From: Mytilinidion resinicola
Taxonomy: Eukaryota > Ascomycota > Dothideomycetes > Mytilinidiales > Mytilinidiaceae
Length of the DNA: 64,000 nt
Assembly (NCBI RefSeq): GCF_010093595.1
Contig: NW_022985467.1
Coordinates: 183,399-247,398 of the forward strand
Direction: 5' to 3'
The position numbers and the translations under genes are program-made. Shown here in pieces: positions 42,620 to 53,176 of the stretch. The notes below the pieces were generated by a model. It was not told the DNA's origin. It ran no database searches and saw only the letters and a list, made by a program, of their open reading frames with translations. Each line of letters opens with the position of its first letter. The stretch's first letter is position 1.

Positions 42620-43874
42620 TCAAATTGTCGACACGGCGCTCGCCTCCCTCAGTTTTGGAAACGAGGAGCCCTTGATCTCGTCCTGCACACGCTGGCACCA
42701 GGTCCGACAATTCTGCGCCTCTCACTCCAATTTCGCCCGATATTGCTCCCTCTTCGACTCCAATAACTCCTTGATGTTAGACTTCAAGCTTATACGCATA
42801 AAGTAGTTCAGATCTTCCCAGTAGATGCGCACAAAAAGATTCATGTCCCCGTAATCCTGTAAGCTTGTACAATTGTGCTTGTCCGAGCAATTGATCGCAG
42901 CAATGTCTGGATAATCCGAGCTGAAGGGGATCAAGCGCTGGAGTTCCCCGAGACAGTGATAACCCATATTGACCTTGAGCCATTCGTCTAACATGTCGAA
43001 CGGCTTTTGGATGCAGATGTATCGCACTGCCTTCACAAAGCGCTCACTCGCTGCTATCGTCTTCACGCGCCCGAAGCTCTCCTCCGAGAAGCGAACCACG
43101 ATATCAGGGAAGAGGTATTCCGCGTCAATGTCTGCAAAGCGCTTGCTCATGCTCCGGACGTGTCTGATGGAAGGGGCAGGGAGGTACTTGAATATGGAGT
43201 GCAGAAGCTCGGCGGGGAGACGGTCTATGTGGTTGATACCATGTGGTTTTGAAATGAAGTGAAGGGTCTGTAGGTGCCAGGAGCAAGTCTTCTACCGTGC
43301 GGGTACGGGGGGTCGCCTCCGTATGCATCATGCGTATCCTCTCCAGATGGGTCGTTGCTGGATTAAGGAGAGAGTGCTCGCGTCGTGACTTTTCGACGAT
43401 GAGGCTAGGTCTCTCCACAGCCTCTTCTTCCTGTTCTTCCGTCGTCATGTCCTGGTCTCCCTTATGTTTCTTCGTGGTCGGCAGGTTTTTGGAGGTGAGC
43501 TGGGCGTCTGCTGGCTGGCCGGTCAGAGTTGTCCATCGAGAGGAGTCGTTGTTGCTCGACGTCGTGGTCACCGGCGGGAGACGCACTTCATTCGCTCGGT
43601 CGTCTTCATTCCGCGGCTCCGAAAAAACAGCTGCCATAGCGTTTGTACCGCTAACGATGTCCACTTCGCTGGGCGAGCTGGTGTCGTAATTGTCTTCTAT
43701 TGTGGGGTGGGGTGGTGGCGGGAAGTAGTGAGGTGTGAAGATGGTAGGTTCGAGGTTATCGATTGAGGTGAGGGTAAAGGCTTCGGAAGAATCGACGTGG
43801 TGGGGGGACGCTAAAAGCTGCCCGCCCGGAGAAGCGATATTGCGGGAGGTAGTGAAGGTGATTTTATATGTCAA
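42620..43874 (-). pseudogene. F-box paralogue 2, decayed
   Basis: An N-terminal frame (43874 to about 43250) is Ser/Thr-rich. The F-box (HIDRLPAELLHSIFKYL...RSMSKRFADIDAEYLF) lies in a different frame, so a one-base shift occurred near 43250. The frame runs to a TGA at 42722, after which similarity to paralogue 1 continues (CQRVQDEIKGSSFPKLRE) to a stop at 42620. The three tandem paralogues share the F-box, the following KRFADIG/AEYLF and the DxxVRIxWEDxxxF-like block. Confidence 0.75.
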
Positions 43875-44364
43875 CGCCAGTATGTCGGCAGCTCAATCTG
43901 GACCGCGCAGTTAGGGCTTGAATCTAAGGTGTAAGGAAAATGAGGAGTTACTTCATGCCTACGGCGTTTAATAGACACTATCAATTTAGCTGCATACGCA
44001 ACAAAGATACGACCGTATACACGCAATTTCAAGCGCTTCTTCCTACTCCTTTCCCCTTGCGTTGCTTTCCAGGTTTAAAGTCCTGGCCTTTTGCGCCTCA
44101 GAACTATCACGGGTAGGAATTAGCGGGGATGATTGCGCTTGAGTAAGTGCGTGTATCCCAACAAGGAAGGCTGAGAGACATGCATTTCTAATACTAGAAT
44201 ATACAAATGAGAGGGAGTAGAACCCATCTGTCTTGAAACAAAATCTCTGCCAGGTAATCCATCGTTCGCTCGTAATAAACTGGAGACTGTACTTTATGAG
44301 TCCGCCCTGTCTTTTGTGCCCGGCAATGGGCTTTCCAGATGGCAGCTAGCCTTCTCACCGCCAT
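43875..44364. other. Intergenic, nothing recognised
   Basis: Spacer between F-box paralogues 2 and 3. No gene seen. Confidence 0.45.
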
Positions 44365-45330
44365 CTACGCTTCTTTCAAAACATGGTATGATTCGCACTC
44401 AGACAAAGCCTTATGCTTCTTCCGAAACATCCGCACCTCCTCTAGCCGCTCAAACCCCATTTCCCACACCTGTTTCGGTTCACACTCACACCAATCCATG
44501 TTGGCCTCCTCCCAGTCCATCTTGTCTCGATGATGCGCCATTCTTCTCTCCAACCAATCCTTCTTCCAGCTCGCCAACTGCAGCCTCTCGAAAAAGTCTG
44601 GCTCCTCCCAGAAGATGTGAGCCAACACTCCCATATCCGATTCCGACCAGTCCGCAGCCTCAGAGCGCGCGGTGGGTACGAAAGGCGCATATTCCCTTAC
44701 TGCACGCTGACATGCGGCGCGCAGCTCGTTCTGGAAGGCTGGGGGCATGCACCGGAGGGGTGTTTCGATGGTGATGGTGCGGACAGATTTGGCCCACTCT
44801 GGATTCGAGGCGATGAAGCGGAGCTTGTCAAAGCTCTTTTCGGAGAAATGGACTACCACCAAGTTGAAGAGGTATTCGGCGCCGATATCCGCAAAGCGTT
44901 TGTTCTGACGCCGAAAGGTCTTGACGGCGGTGGTAGGTAGATAGGAGCAGATTTCATGGAGAAGCTCGGTGGGGAGGCGGTCGATGTGGCTGGGCCCTGC
45001 CACGGCAGGGCTAGGGCGTTGGGGTAGCGTATACTGACGCTTCTTTCTCTTATTGATGGGCGTAGAGACGAGGCTGCGGGGACCTCCGAAAGCTGTATGC
45101 TGTTTCTCCTCGTAGTTGTCCGGCATCAGTAGGCCGACCTCGTTTGGCTCTCCGCCCGACAGTTTGGGGTTGGTAGCCAGTTCGGTTGGCATCGTAATCG
45201 TCAGCGGGTGGGGCTCCGGAGCAGCGCGGGCACTCTGTCTCCAGAGCACTGCGGCTGCAATGGTCAACGCCACGAGGCCGGCATCGATGGCCACGCGGGT
45301 TGGAGAACTGGCGTTGTAGCTGTCCTCCAT
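44365..45330 (-). CDS. F-box protein with N-terminal hydrophobic segment (paralogue 3, intact)
   Basis: A single exon of 321 residues. A hydrophobic stretch (AIDAGLVALTIAAAVLW, 14-30) may be a membrane anchor. The F-box lies at about 115-155 (HIDRLPTELLHEICSYL...FRRQNKRFADIGAEYLF). The C-terminal half is rich in Trp, Glu and Arg (WKKDWLERRMAHHRDKMDWEEANMDWCECE) with no LRR or kelch repeats. It is the only member of the local three-gene array without lesions. A role as an SCF substrate receptor is inferred from the F-box alone. Confidence 0.8.
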   Translation of the reverse strand: MEDSYNASSPTRVAIDAGLVALTIAAAVLWRQSARAAPEPHPLTITMPTELATNPKLSGGEPNEVGLLMPDNYEEKQHTAFGGPRSLVSTPINKRKKRQYTLPQRPSPAVAGPSHIDRLPTELLHEICSYLPTTAVKTFRRQNKRFADIGAEYLFNLVVVHFSEKSFDKLRFIASNPEWAKSVRTITIETPLRCMPPAFQNELRAACQRAVREYAPFVPTARSEAADWSESDMGVLAHIFWEEPDFFERLQLASWKKDWLERRMAHHRDKMDWEEANMDWCECEPKQVWEMGFERLEEVRMFRKKHKALSECESYHVLKEA

Positions 45331-45747
45331 CCCAGATTTGAGGTAGGAGAAAGGGATGTCGCGAGGGGAGTGTGATGGATTGGGATGAACTTTGGTGTTG
45401 TAATCGAGGTCTGAGGTTCACTTAGTGCATTCGAGGCGAAGGGGCGTCATATGTGGCGTGTGGGTGGACTGGCTGCGCGGAGAAACTGCTCGGCCAAGGT
45501 AAAGAGATGGTTGGGAACACATTCACCATTGCTTGTAGAGGAGCTGTGGTGCATCTCTGTGCGAGAACAGTTTGAAGGAGTTGAAGTGACAGCAATCGAA
45601 CGCGCATGTCTAGAGTGTAGACACAAACCCAATAACTATACACAAACGCACTTGAGCAAGCAGTTGGAAACGACATCGCGGAGATCTCCGCCCAGCGCCA
45701 CCCCGCCACAATCTTCCACCTGTGGCTTGACCGCGCGCCCTCATCTA

Positions 45748-45896
45748 ACGTAGGTGATCAGGTTATTACGTTTACCCTAGTTATTACGCTGGTCTCAGCT
45801 TTTACACATATTCTGAATCCGTGCACCTGCCAAGCTTTATCTTAATATTCGGAAGCGTAATAACTAGGGTAAACGTAATAACCTGATCACCTACGT
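45748..45896. mobile_element. MITE with perfect 43-bp inverted repeats
   Basis: A 149-bp element with perfect 43-bp termini (45748-45790 and 45854-45896) starting ACGTAGGTGATCAGGTTATT. It is flanked by TA. The interior of about 60 bp has no coding capacity. TA duplication and the ACGTA start match the two pogo elements in this window, so a non-autonomous pogo derivative is likely. Each terminus contains GTTATTACG twice, echoing the doubled units in the pogo termini. Confidence 0.9.
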
Positions 45897-46936
45897 TAGG
45901 TATATTTTTCGTTTAATTCTGCCAATCCCCAACCAATTCGAGCAGCAGGCCGGTCGGGCGCAGTGGTAACAACCCTGCGCAAAATAGGTGTCCCCTCTCG
46001 GGACACCGCCCCCCAACGACGCCCTTGTCAGGAATCGACATCATGGCTATTTCCCGAAGAATCGTCTGAAAAGCCGCAGCGAGGAAACGTAAGTCCATCG
46101 TCGCGGAACAGTAATAACCGTCCGGGGTTTTCTACACTCTCCATCCAGAGGGTGGTCTTTTTGCCTTTTTGAACCTCTTTTTGGCCCATTGTGTGGGGGC
46201 TCCCATGGCATACCGGTTGTCTGTCTTCCCATCGAGAAGAACCGTCCTTACGCTCATTGAATGTGTGTTTGGCCCGCCGTGGGGGCTATTAGTCAAGCGG
46301 TCCTTTTGCTCTTTGAGTATCCTTTTCTTGCTAGCTGCGCGGCAGAGCTAACGCAGCATACAGCCTCGATAGAGAATTCTCCACGTTCGTTCAAGATTTT
46401 CGACTGAGTGCATTTTCCGATTGATTTTGTACTCTTTTTCTAGATTTGTGTGTCCAACTGCTTTCGATCCCTCGAAGCTCCCGTTTAAAGAGCACTTGCC
46501 AAGCTACACTTACAACCTTCCAGGTTGCTTCTCGCAAGACGACATCAACACGGGGCCTTCACGCTTTCGTGGCGCAAATACACGAATAATGTCGCCTCAT
46601 CGTCGATCCCTCTTAACTTTTGCGTCGTCGCTGGGCCGCGACGAAAGTTCCCACCGGAGTGATAAACGAAACATCAAAGAACAAGCTAAGGGAATGCTAC
46701 GATGACGACGAGGGATAGGAAATGGAATGATTCCAATGAGAGTTATCAAGAGCTAAAATCGAAACCTTTTCAGTGCCGTTATGAACCTACTACGCCTATC
46801 CATGACTTACAATGCCTTCGATACGCCGAGTCTAATTCAATCCCGCTTGCTAAAGTGGTATCTCAAAGACCAAACCATTTGCCGCCAAACGCACGAGACC
46901 ACTAAATCAATCCCACATCCCCCTCTCCCACCCCAT
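45897..46936. other. Intergenic, nothing recognised
   Basis: About 1 kb between the MITE and the 3' end of the CorA half-gene. Short open frames only. Confidence 0.45.
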
Positions 46937-49258
46937 CTACAACCCCCTCTCCACATCCCGACTCGTCCTGATCCGAAACCCCGTATTCACCTTCCTAACC
47001 CCCTCAATCCCACCATTCCCCAGCTTCCCATTCCCATTCATCCGCACACTCCCCACCGTCCCGCGACTCGCCACGGGTAACAACCCCTCCCCAACCCACT
47101 CATCCTCGCCACTCCGCCGCGCAGACAACATCTGCTCCACCCTCAGCACGTCCAACGCATCCGCCTTCTCCATCGTCGCCGCACCTCTCCCACGCTTCAG
47201 TTTATTCGCGCGCCGCCGCGCCTTCCGCTGCCGCCACCTCCTCTTCGCCTCGCGCCAGTAGTCGCCGATATCGTCGAGCGACAGCGCGATGATGATCATA
47301 GGGATGGAGATGGCAAACCCAATCCCAAACATATACTTACTCACATACGCCAGCGGCAAGCTCTCCGTCCCATCCGGCAGCCTCGGAAAATCCTTAATAT
47401 TAATCGTGAAAAACGCCGCAATAAAACTCAGCGGCAGGAAAATAATCGTCACAATCGTAAACACCATGATCGTCTGGGACTGGCTCGCGGTGCCTGCGGC
47501 CTGATCCCGCGCAAACCGCGCCTCGAACGCGTTCGCGTGCTTCTGCTTTAGGTCCAGCAGGTCCGTGATGGAATTATAAATGCGCTCGGCCTGCTTGTCC
47601 ATGCGCTCCAGGTCCTTCACGTGCATCTCGATCGTCTTGAGTTGCTCGCGGCAGCGCTTCTTGATTTCTAGTTGGGATTTGTGCTCCTCCTTGAAGATCT
47701 CGAGGATCGCGGTTTCCAGGTCCGGCAGCACGTTCCGCTGGTCCTCGAGGACTTTGCTGATCATGTTGAGCTCGTCGCGGATGTCCTTTGTTTCGGCGAG
47801 CAGGTCGGTCTCGGCGCCGATATCGAGGAGTTTGTCGACGAAGAGAGGCCCGTGCATGGGGTCTTCGTAGCGGAAGCGCTCTTCGCGCGCCGACGAGTCC
47901 GAGTCGTAGTCGTCGGCGCAGTCGAGGTTCTTGGCGGCGGCGGCGCCTTTTTTGGCGGTGTGCTCGTGGTTGCGGTGGGTGGCTTCGAGGTGGCGGGAGA
48001 AGCGGTTCGGGCGGCGGTGGTGCTGCAGCCAGGCCGAGGCTTGGGCGGAGGCGATGTTGAATTCTTTGAAGAGGAGGGTTTCGCGGTCGGTCGCGCTGCC
48101 GATGGAGGACTCGAACATGTCGAGGAATTGGTATTCTTCGTCGCCCATGCGGTGGCGGTCGAAGACGCCGGAGCAGCGGCCGGTGATGAGCAGGGCGAGG
48201 TCGTAGACGCTGCGGACGGGCTCGCGGGTCTTGGAGTTGATGTCTTCGATGACGCCGTCGAGGACGTTGAGAGGGTCGTTCTTCGGCTGCTGCCAGCGTT
48301 GCGGGAAGGAGGTTACGATGAGGTCTTTGCCGAGCACCCACATCCACAGCTGGTCAACCATGAAGATCTTGGGGTCCACGGTGCCATCATCGTCGAGGTC
48401 TTTATTGTGGGAGTGAGAGTTGTGGTTCGCCGCTTGGCGAGTGCGGGTCTGGTAGCGGTACACGACTTGGTCTTGGTCGCGGCCTTGGGTATCAATGTTG
48501 TGGTAGAAGAACTGATCCAGAGTGCGGCGGACATGCAGGCTGACTGTAGAGCTGGAGAGATGGGCGCGGATGAGCATCTCGTCGTAGGTGGCTGCCTTTC
48601 TGAGGGCAACGGGACGAAAGCCGCCGCTCTTGAGAGTTTCGACGCGCTTGATGGCTTGCTGCATCTCCTGGCGACGGCCGTCTGTCTCGAAATGAAGATA
48701 GGGCATGAAAGTGAAGATGTTGCCTCTTGCAGTGGCCGTAGCATCTTTGCGTCCGGGAGAGCCTGGGGAGCGGAGAAATCGAGATTCGAGGCTACGCTTG
48801 CGATTGTGGCTTGGTCGTTGAGGCTCCTTGCTGGGTGTCTCCTTTTCGCCCTTCTTGCCTGCTTTCGCTGAGGCTTTTTTGCTCTTTTCTCCCTTCTCTT
48901 TTCCGCCTTTCGGGGTGTCCTTGCTGCTTTGACCTCGAGACCGATCGCTTTTTTCTCCTTCAGAACCCGCTCCCTTCACGGGCGTTTGAGGCCGTGGATC
49001 TGTTTTTGAAGGCGCAAGGTCGTTGATCACGATCTTTGGTGGTCCAGCCTCTGGCGTGGGAGTATCCGAAAAGTCAGATTCGTCGGCGTACTTTGGCGCC
49101 CTGGGTGTGCTCTGGCAAAGGGGTCTCATGAAATGCGAATGAATCTGTTGTCCTCGATGTTGATGGCTGAATGATCTCTCCAACGCTTTGAACCCCTCTA
49201 CATCGCTCGCTCCCTCTTCGATGAATGCCTTTGTGAGGAGTGCCTCGACCCACGCCAT
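46937..49258 (-). CDS. CorA-like transporter half of an ankyrin-CorA protein
   Basis: A 773-residue open frame from MAWVEALL. A basic Lys/Ser/Pro linker (about 80-170) precedes a long soluble domain with PYLHFE and QLWMWVLGKDLIVTSFP. It then has a long coiled region (about 495-620) and two membrane segments: IMVFTIVTIIFLPLSFIAAFF and YMFGIGFAISIPMIIIALSL. This is CorA/Alr-type topology without GMN. Fungal genomes commonly encode this domain fused behind ankyrin repeats, and the ankyrin gene lies directly upstream on the same strand. Between them, the stretch ELLYGKDPINHRIPAV (49370-49321) and the following NILPTDNKATNFRWIHLPANN lie in frames one base apart, at an AAAA run (49318-49324). The gene is therefore probably one unit broken by a frameshift. 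Confidence 0.8.
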   Translation of the reverse strand: MAWVEALLTKAFIEEGASDVEGFKALERSFSHQHRGQQIHSHFMRPLCQSTPRAPKYADESDFSDTPTPEAGPPKIVINDLAPSKTDPRPQTPVKGAGSEGEKSDRSRGQSSKDTPKGGKEKGEKSKKASAKAGKKGEKETPSKEPQRPSHNRKRSLESRFLRSPGSPGRKDATATARGNIFTFMPYLHFETDGRRQEMQQAIKRVETLKSGGFRPVALRKAATYDEMLIRAHLSSSTVSLHVRRTLDQFFYHNIDTQGRDQDQVVYRYQTRTRQAANHNSHSHNKDLDDDGTVDPKIFMVDQLWMWVLGKDLIVTSFPQRWQQPKNDPLNVLDGVIEDINSKTREPVRSVYDLALLITGRCSGVFDRHRMGDEEYQFLDMFESSIGSATDRETLLFKEFNIASAQASAWLQHHRRPNRFSRHLEATHRNHEHTAKKGAAAAKNLDCADDYDSDSSAREERFRYEDPMHGPLFVDKLLDIGAETDLLAETKDIRDELNMISKVLEDQRNVLPDLETAILEIFKEEHKSQLEIKKRCREQLKTIEMHVKDLERMDKQAERIYNSITDLLDLKQKHANAFEARFARDQAAGTASQSQTIMVFTIVTIIFLPLSFIAAFFTINIKDFPRLPDGTESLPLAYVSKYMFGIGFAISIPMIIIALSLDDIGDYWREAKRRWRQRKARRRANKLKRGRGAATMEKADALDVLRVEQMLSARRSGEDEWVGEGLLPVASRGTVGSVRMNGNGKLGNGGIEGVRKVNTGFRIRTSRDVERGL

Positions 49259-49369
49259 GTTATTCGCTGGCAGATGTATCCATCGGAAGTTGGTCGCTTT
49301 GTTATCAGTAGGAAGGATGTTTACGGCTGGTATTCGATGATTGATTGGATCCTTGCCGTAGAGGAGTTC

Positions 49370-50617
49370 TGGAATGCATTAGTAGGTGGTCCAACAGCCA
49401 GGAATGTCACGTCCAAGGGGAACATTCAAAGGAAGGAGTCTCATACCATATACTGTGCATTTCCTGACCCTGTTCTCATTATGGAAATTCCCAAACTCGA
49501 CGATGGTTGCATTGAAACCTTGACACGCTCCCAATGCATCCTGGCTCATCCCCTCGACGTGATTGAACGGCGCAAGCAACCTCACAATATCCTTTCTCCG
49601 ATTCTGCGCAGCCCGTAGGAATGGCGTTATCCCGAAATTGTCTCTCGCCGCCCTCTTGATGCCGGGCCGTTCCAGCAAAATTTTCACGATCTCTAGATGT
49701 CCCGCTTGCGCCGCAACATGCAAAGGCGTCATACCATTCAGCAGCCTCGCATTCAACTCGGCCTTCTCTTCTAGCAACAATCTCACGATCTTCTCCGATC
49801 CCTTCTCGCAAGCATTATGCAGCGGCGTCCACGCCCCATCACTCTTCGCATTAACATTCGCCCCAAACCGTCTCACCAACATCTCCACAATATCCTCGCG
49901 ATCATGGCTCACCGCCAAATGCAACGGTGTCTTCTCCCTGACCTCGACCGCATGCACATTCGCCCTCGCGCGCGTCCGCGTCAGCAACCACTCCGCTAGA
50001 TCCTTCTTCCCGGTCACACACGCCCAATGCAGCGGCGTGCGCTTCAAATTATCCGACCCATCCGCCCCATCAATACACGCATCGCTCCTTAGCAGCAGAT
50101 CGATCACGTCCTTCCCCCAATTACAATGCTTGTCCGCCGCGAGGTTATGCAGCACATTGCGCCTCTCGTTATCCCTGGCATTGGCATCCGCCCCCTTCGC
50201 AATCAGCAGGTTGAGCACATGGTAATGGTTCTTCCACGCCGCCATCATCAGCGCCGTGCGCCCCTGCTTATCCGCCGCATTGGGGTCCGCGTGCGCCTCA
50301 AGCAGCAGTCCAGCAATCGTAACGTGGTTCTTCTCGACCGCTTTCAGCAGCGGCGCGGTGGGCTTCCCCGGCGCGCCGTTGGGGGACGCGCCGGCTTTGA
50401 GCAGGAATTGCAGCGCGGCGATTTTGCTCTTCTCGGCGGCGCGCAGCACGGCGATGCGCAGGAAGTTGTCGTGCAGCTTGTGCGTTTCTTGCGCGGTGTG
50501 GATGACTGCGGCGAGGGATTGCAGGTCGTCGTTTTCGGTCGCGCGGAGGAGGCGCGGCTCGAGGCGCTCGCCGTGGTCGCTGGCGCCGTCGCTGGAGCGG
50601 GAGAGGGAGCGCGCCAT
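49370..50617 (-). CDS. Ankyrin-repeat half of an ankyrin-CorA protein
   Basis: ATG at 50617. About eight ankyrin repeats (residues 65-335) include GRTALMMAAWKNHYHVLNLLI, RTPLHWACVTGKKDLAEWLL, KTPLHLAVSHDREDIVEMLV, WTPLHNACEKGSEKIVRLLL and MTPLHVAAQAGHLEIVKILL. Then comes FNHVEGMSQDALGACQGFNATIVEFGNFHNENRVRKCTVY. A GTATGA donor at 49446 and a CTAAT...CAG acceptor ending at 49370 define a 77-bp intron that brings in ELLYGKDPINHRI. The unspliced frame would give an artificial tail of 22 residues. Function in the fused family is unproven; ankyrins probably mediate regulation or partner binding. Confidence 0.82.
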
Positions 50618-51699
50618 GGTCGGGACATGGGGTGCGGAGGAGGGAGAAGAAGGAGGAGGGTTCGAATCGGGGGTGGGTGGCGGAGGTGCGGAGGTGAGGC
50701 GGTGGTGGAGAGCGCTCTACGGGGTGCAATGCGACGCGAGGGTAAAAATATACGGAGGAGATGAATGCGACTCAATCGTACTCTCACAGCAGTGAGCAGA
50801 GAAAGAAGAGAAGATGGGGGCCGACATTGGGATTCGTCGTGCAATGCGCCACCGCAAGTTGCACGGGGATCAGCTTCCAAGCTTCTTGGCTGCAGATCGT
50901 GTTCGCGATCGCCGCTAGGAGGTAGCATATTGTAGCGCTGATGCCTGACAACGTATGACTCTAGAAGCCTCCATCTGTTCTATACATCTACTAGTAGTAA
51001 TGGGTAAGAAAATGTAAAGATGCTCTCGTCGTTGAATGTATATGTCAAGAATATATTCTAGCTTAAAACCGTTCTTTCCTTTTCCTTTACCGCCCAATTT
51101 TCGTCCTAGAGTCTTCACGCCTCCAAAGTACATATAAATAATGCTTAAATACTATGCAGTTACACGGGTTCTCAGCATCCCACTCATGCATGTACCCAGT
51201 CCCGTCGATGACTCACATTTCAGCTCCGACTTTGTGTGCCTCTTCGTCGGTACACCATATATCCTCCTCATTATTCTCATTGTGCTGCCTTGCCGATGAC
51301 AGACGACAGAGGAAAGGGAAGGGCGGAAAGAGGAAACACGGGAGGAGAGAAGGAGAAGCGGTGAAGACGTATTGTGGGGATATTTGACAATAAGCAGTCG
51401 TCCGTCTTCCACGAGCCAAACTGACTACTGAATGAACAGCCTGCGAAGCGCCATATGTTCCGTAGGATATAGAAAGAACGGAAAAGCTAACAATGCTCCA
51501 TGAAGTATGACTCTCTATGGGACATTAAGGCACGAAGCCCGGAAATGGCCATCCTCACCTGATCCAAGCTCATATCCGCCCTGACACACGTTGGTCCTCC
51601 TAGCACCGCTACCACTCCCGTCCATCTTTTCTTAGTATCGCCTCTGACGCTGCTCAGGATAACAGAGTCCCGAATCCTCCCCTGTCGAAGATCCTTGCT
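50618..51699. other. Intergenic, nothing recognised
   Basis: It contains the promoter of the ankyrin gene and about 700 bp without a recognisable gene. A purine-rich stretch lies at 51300-51365. Confidence 0.45.
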
Positions 51700-52299
51700 C
51701 TACCTTGAAGATGCGAGATCCTGCAAATATGCTCTTAGGACCTGAATGATGAGTTCATGGTCCAGGCTTCCACTCCCCGACAGTCCATGAACAACAACGA
51801 CAGCCACGGCACCTTCCACGTCTCTCACGCGGATCGGAAATCCACCTCCTTGGACCGTGTAGTCGCTTGCGGTTTCTCCAAGCGCAAAAGACTCTTCAAG
51901 TTTGTGTGGGGAGATCTGGTCCATTGGGACGCCAGAGCCCATTTGCGCTTGCGCCATATACCACGTGCTGTGACCCCATCGGCACACTGTGTTACGCTTG
52001 CGTGATACCCAGATATCGCTTTCAGGCCATGTGCCGTGTGTCGTAGCATGGGCAAGGACGTGATTTGAGTTCGCAAGGGAGACATCGACCACGGCCGAGA
52101 CAGCCGGCATGCTGCACAAGATCTCGCGGAGGGCGCTGCATATAGCCCATGCATCGTCGGTTGTGAAAGAAGGTAGCACCAGCTCATGTTCTGCTTTTAA
52201 GATCGTGAAGATGTTGTAAGTATCGTGCATGTAAGTTTGTAAGGAGAGATCATCCTGCAGTCGTTCCTTGAGTTCGTCTAGCTTTGTGGAAGATGCCAT
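51700..52299 (-). CDS. YBR137W/GlcG-like (UPF0303) protein 1
   Basis: A single exon of 199 residues. The core has LPSFTTDDAWAICSALREIL, a VDVSLANSNHVLAHATTHGTWPESDIWVSRKRNTVCRWGHSTWYM block and GGGFPIRVRDVEGAVAVVVVHGLSGSGSLDHELI. These match the GlcG/HbpS-like fold family that includes yeast Ybr137w and bacterial UPF0303 proteins. Ybr137w is known to interact with the Get tail-anchored protein pathway; other family members bind heme. No signal peptide, so probably cytosolic. A paralogue in the same orientation starts 283 bp upstream. Either an old duplication or rapid divergence separates them. Confidence 0.82.
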   Translation of the reverse strand: MASSTKLDELKERLQDDLSLQTYMHDTYNIFTILKAEHELVLPSFTTDDAWAICSALREILCSMPAVSAVVDVSLANSNHVLAHATTHGTWPESDIWVSRKRNTVCRWGHSTWYMAQAQMGSGVPMDQISPHKLEESFALGETASDYTVQGGGFPIRVRDVEGAVAVVVVHGLSGSGSLDHELIIQVLRAYLQDLASSR

Positions 52300-52582
52300 A
52301 TCGGTGACTTCGGGTTGGTATGCGCTCTCGATGTAGATGGAGGTATCGTTGTGTGCTCTGAAAAAAAAAATGGCTGATTGGTGATGATGTTTGAGGCACC
52401 TAATTTGCGTTTTGTGCGTGAAAAGTCGTTAGTTAGCCATGCTGTGTTACCAAGCTTCACCCAATTAAGAGCCCGGCCTCAATTTCAAGCAGTCCTAAGT
52501 CAAAGCTCTTCGCGATCTGTGCAACGCCGCTCTATCTCACACCTATCTGCTATTCTCCTACGTAAACTCCAAACCTAACATC

Positions 52583-53176
52583 TTATCTACTCTGCAACCC
52601 CCCCGTCTCCACCCCCTTCTTCCTCATCTCCGCCACCTCCTTCTCATCCTTCAACGCCGCCCTCAACACCTCCACGACAATCTGATGATCCATCTCTTGC
52701 TTCAACCCACTAACAACAACGACAGCAACAACCCCCTCCACCCCCGTCACCCTCACTGGAAACGCGCCCCCATGAATCGCATACCCCCTCCCCTCCTCCT
52801 CCCCCAGCCCACTCCGCTCCCTAAACGCCTTCTCATCCCCCTTATACTTCTGCCGCATATACCAGCTGCTATGCCCCCACCTGACCACCGTGCGCCGCTT
52901 CCTTTCCACCCAGCGATCGTTGTCGGGCACGGTGCCGTTGGTCGCCGTGTGCGCGAGCACGCGGTGCGACGCGACGAGCGAGACGTCGATGACGGCGTGC
53001 TGGCCCATCTTGTGCAGGATGTCGCGCAGCCCCGTGCAGATGAACCAGGCGTGGTCGGCGGTGAAAAAGGGCCACACGAGCTCGCGCTCTTGGGCGTCGA
53101 GGGCGGCGAGGTCGGTGGGCGCGGGGGGGATGGCGTCGGGGGTTGTGAGGGTGCGGCGGAGTTTGAGCATTTCCAT
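52583..53176 (-). CDS. YBR137W/GlcG-like (UPF0303) protein 2
   Basis: A single exon of 197 residues, with the same blocks as its neighbour: VWPFFTADHAWFICTGLRDIL, VIDVSLVASHRVLAHTATNGTVPDNDRWVERKRRTVVRWGHSSWYM, GGAFPVRVTGVEGVVAVVVVSGLKQEMDHQIV. The two are clearly homologous but far from identical, and codon use here is much more GC-rich. Together they form a tandem pair. Fungal genomes usually have one or a few members. Confidence 0.82.
   Translation of the reverse strand: MEMLKLRRTLTTPDAIPPAPTDLAALDAQERELVWPFFTADHAWFICTGLRDILHKMGQHAVIDVSLVASHRVLAHTATNGTVPDNDRWVERKRRTVVRWGHSSWYMRQKYKGDEKAFRERSGLGEEEGRGYAIHGGAFPVRVTGVEGVVAVVVVSGLKQEMDHQIVVEVLRAALKDEKEVAEMRKKGVETGGLQSR

Noticed and set aside
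47672..48871. Plus-strand open frame of 399 codons
   Set aside because: It is antisense to the CorA-like coding frame in GC-rich sequence, with no recognisable domain and a composition typical of shadow frames.
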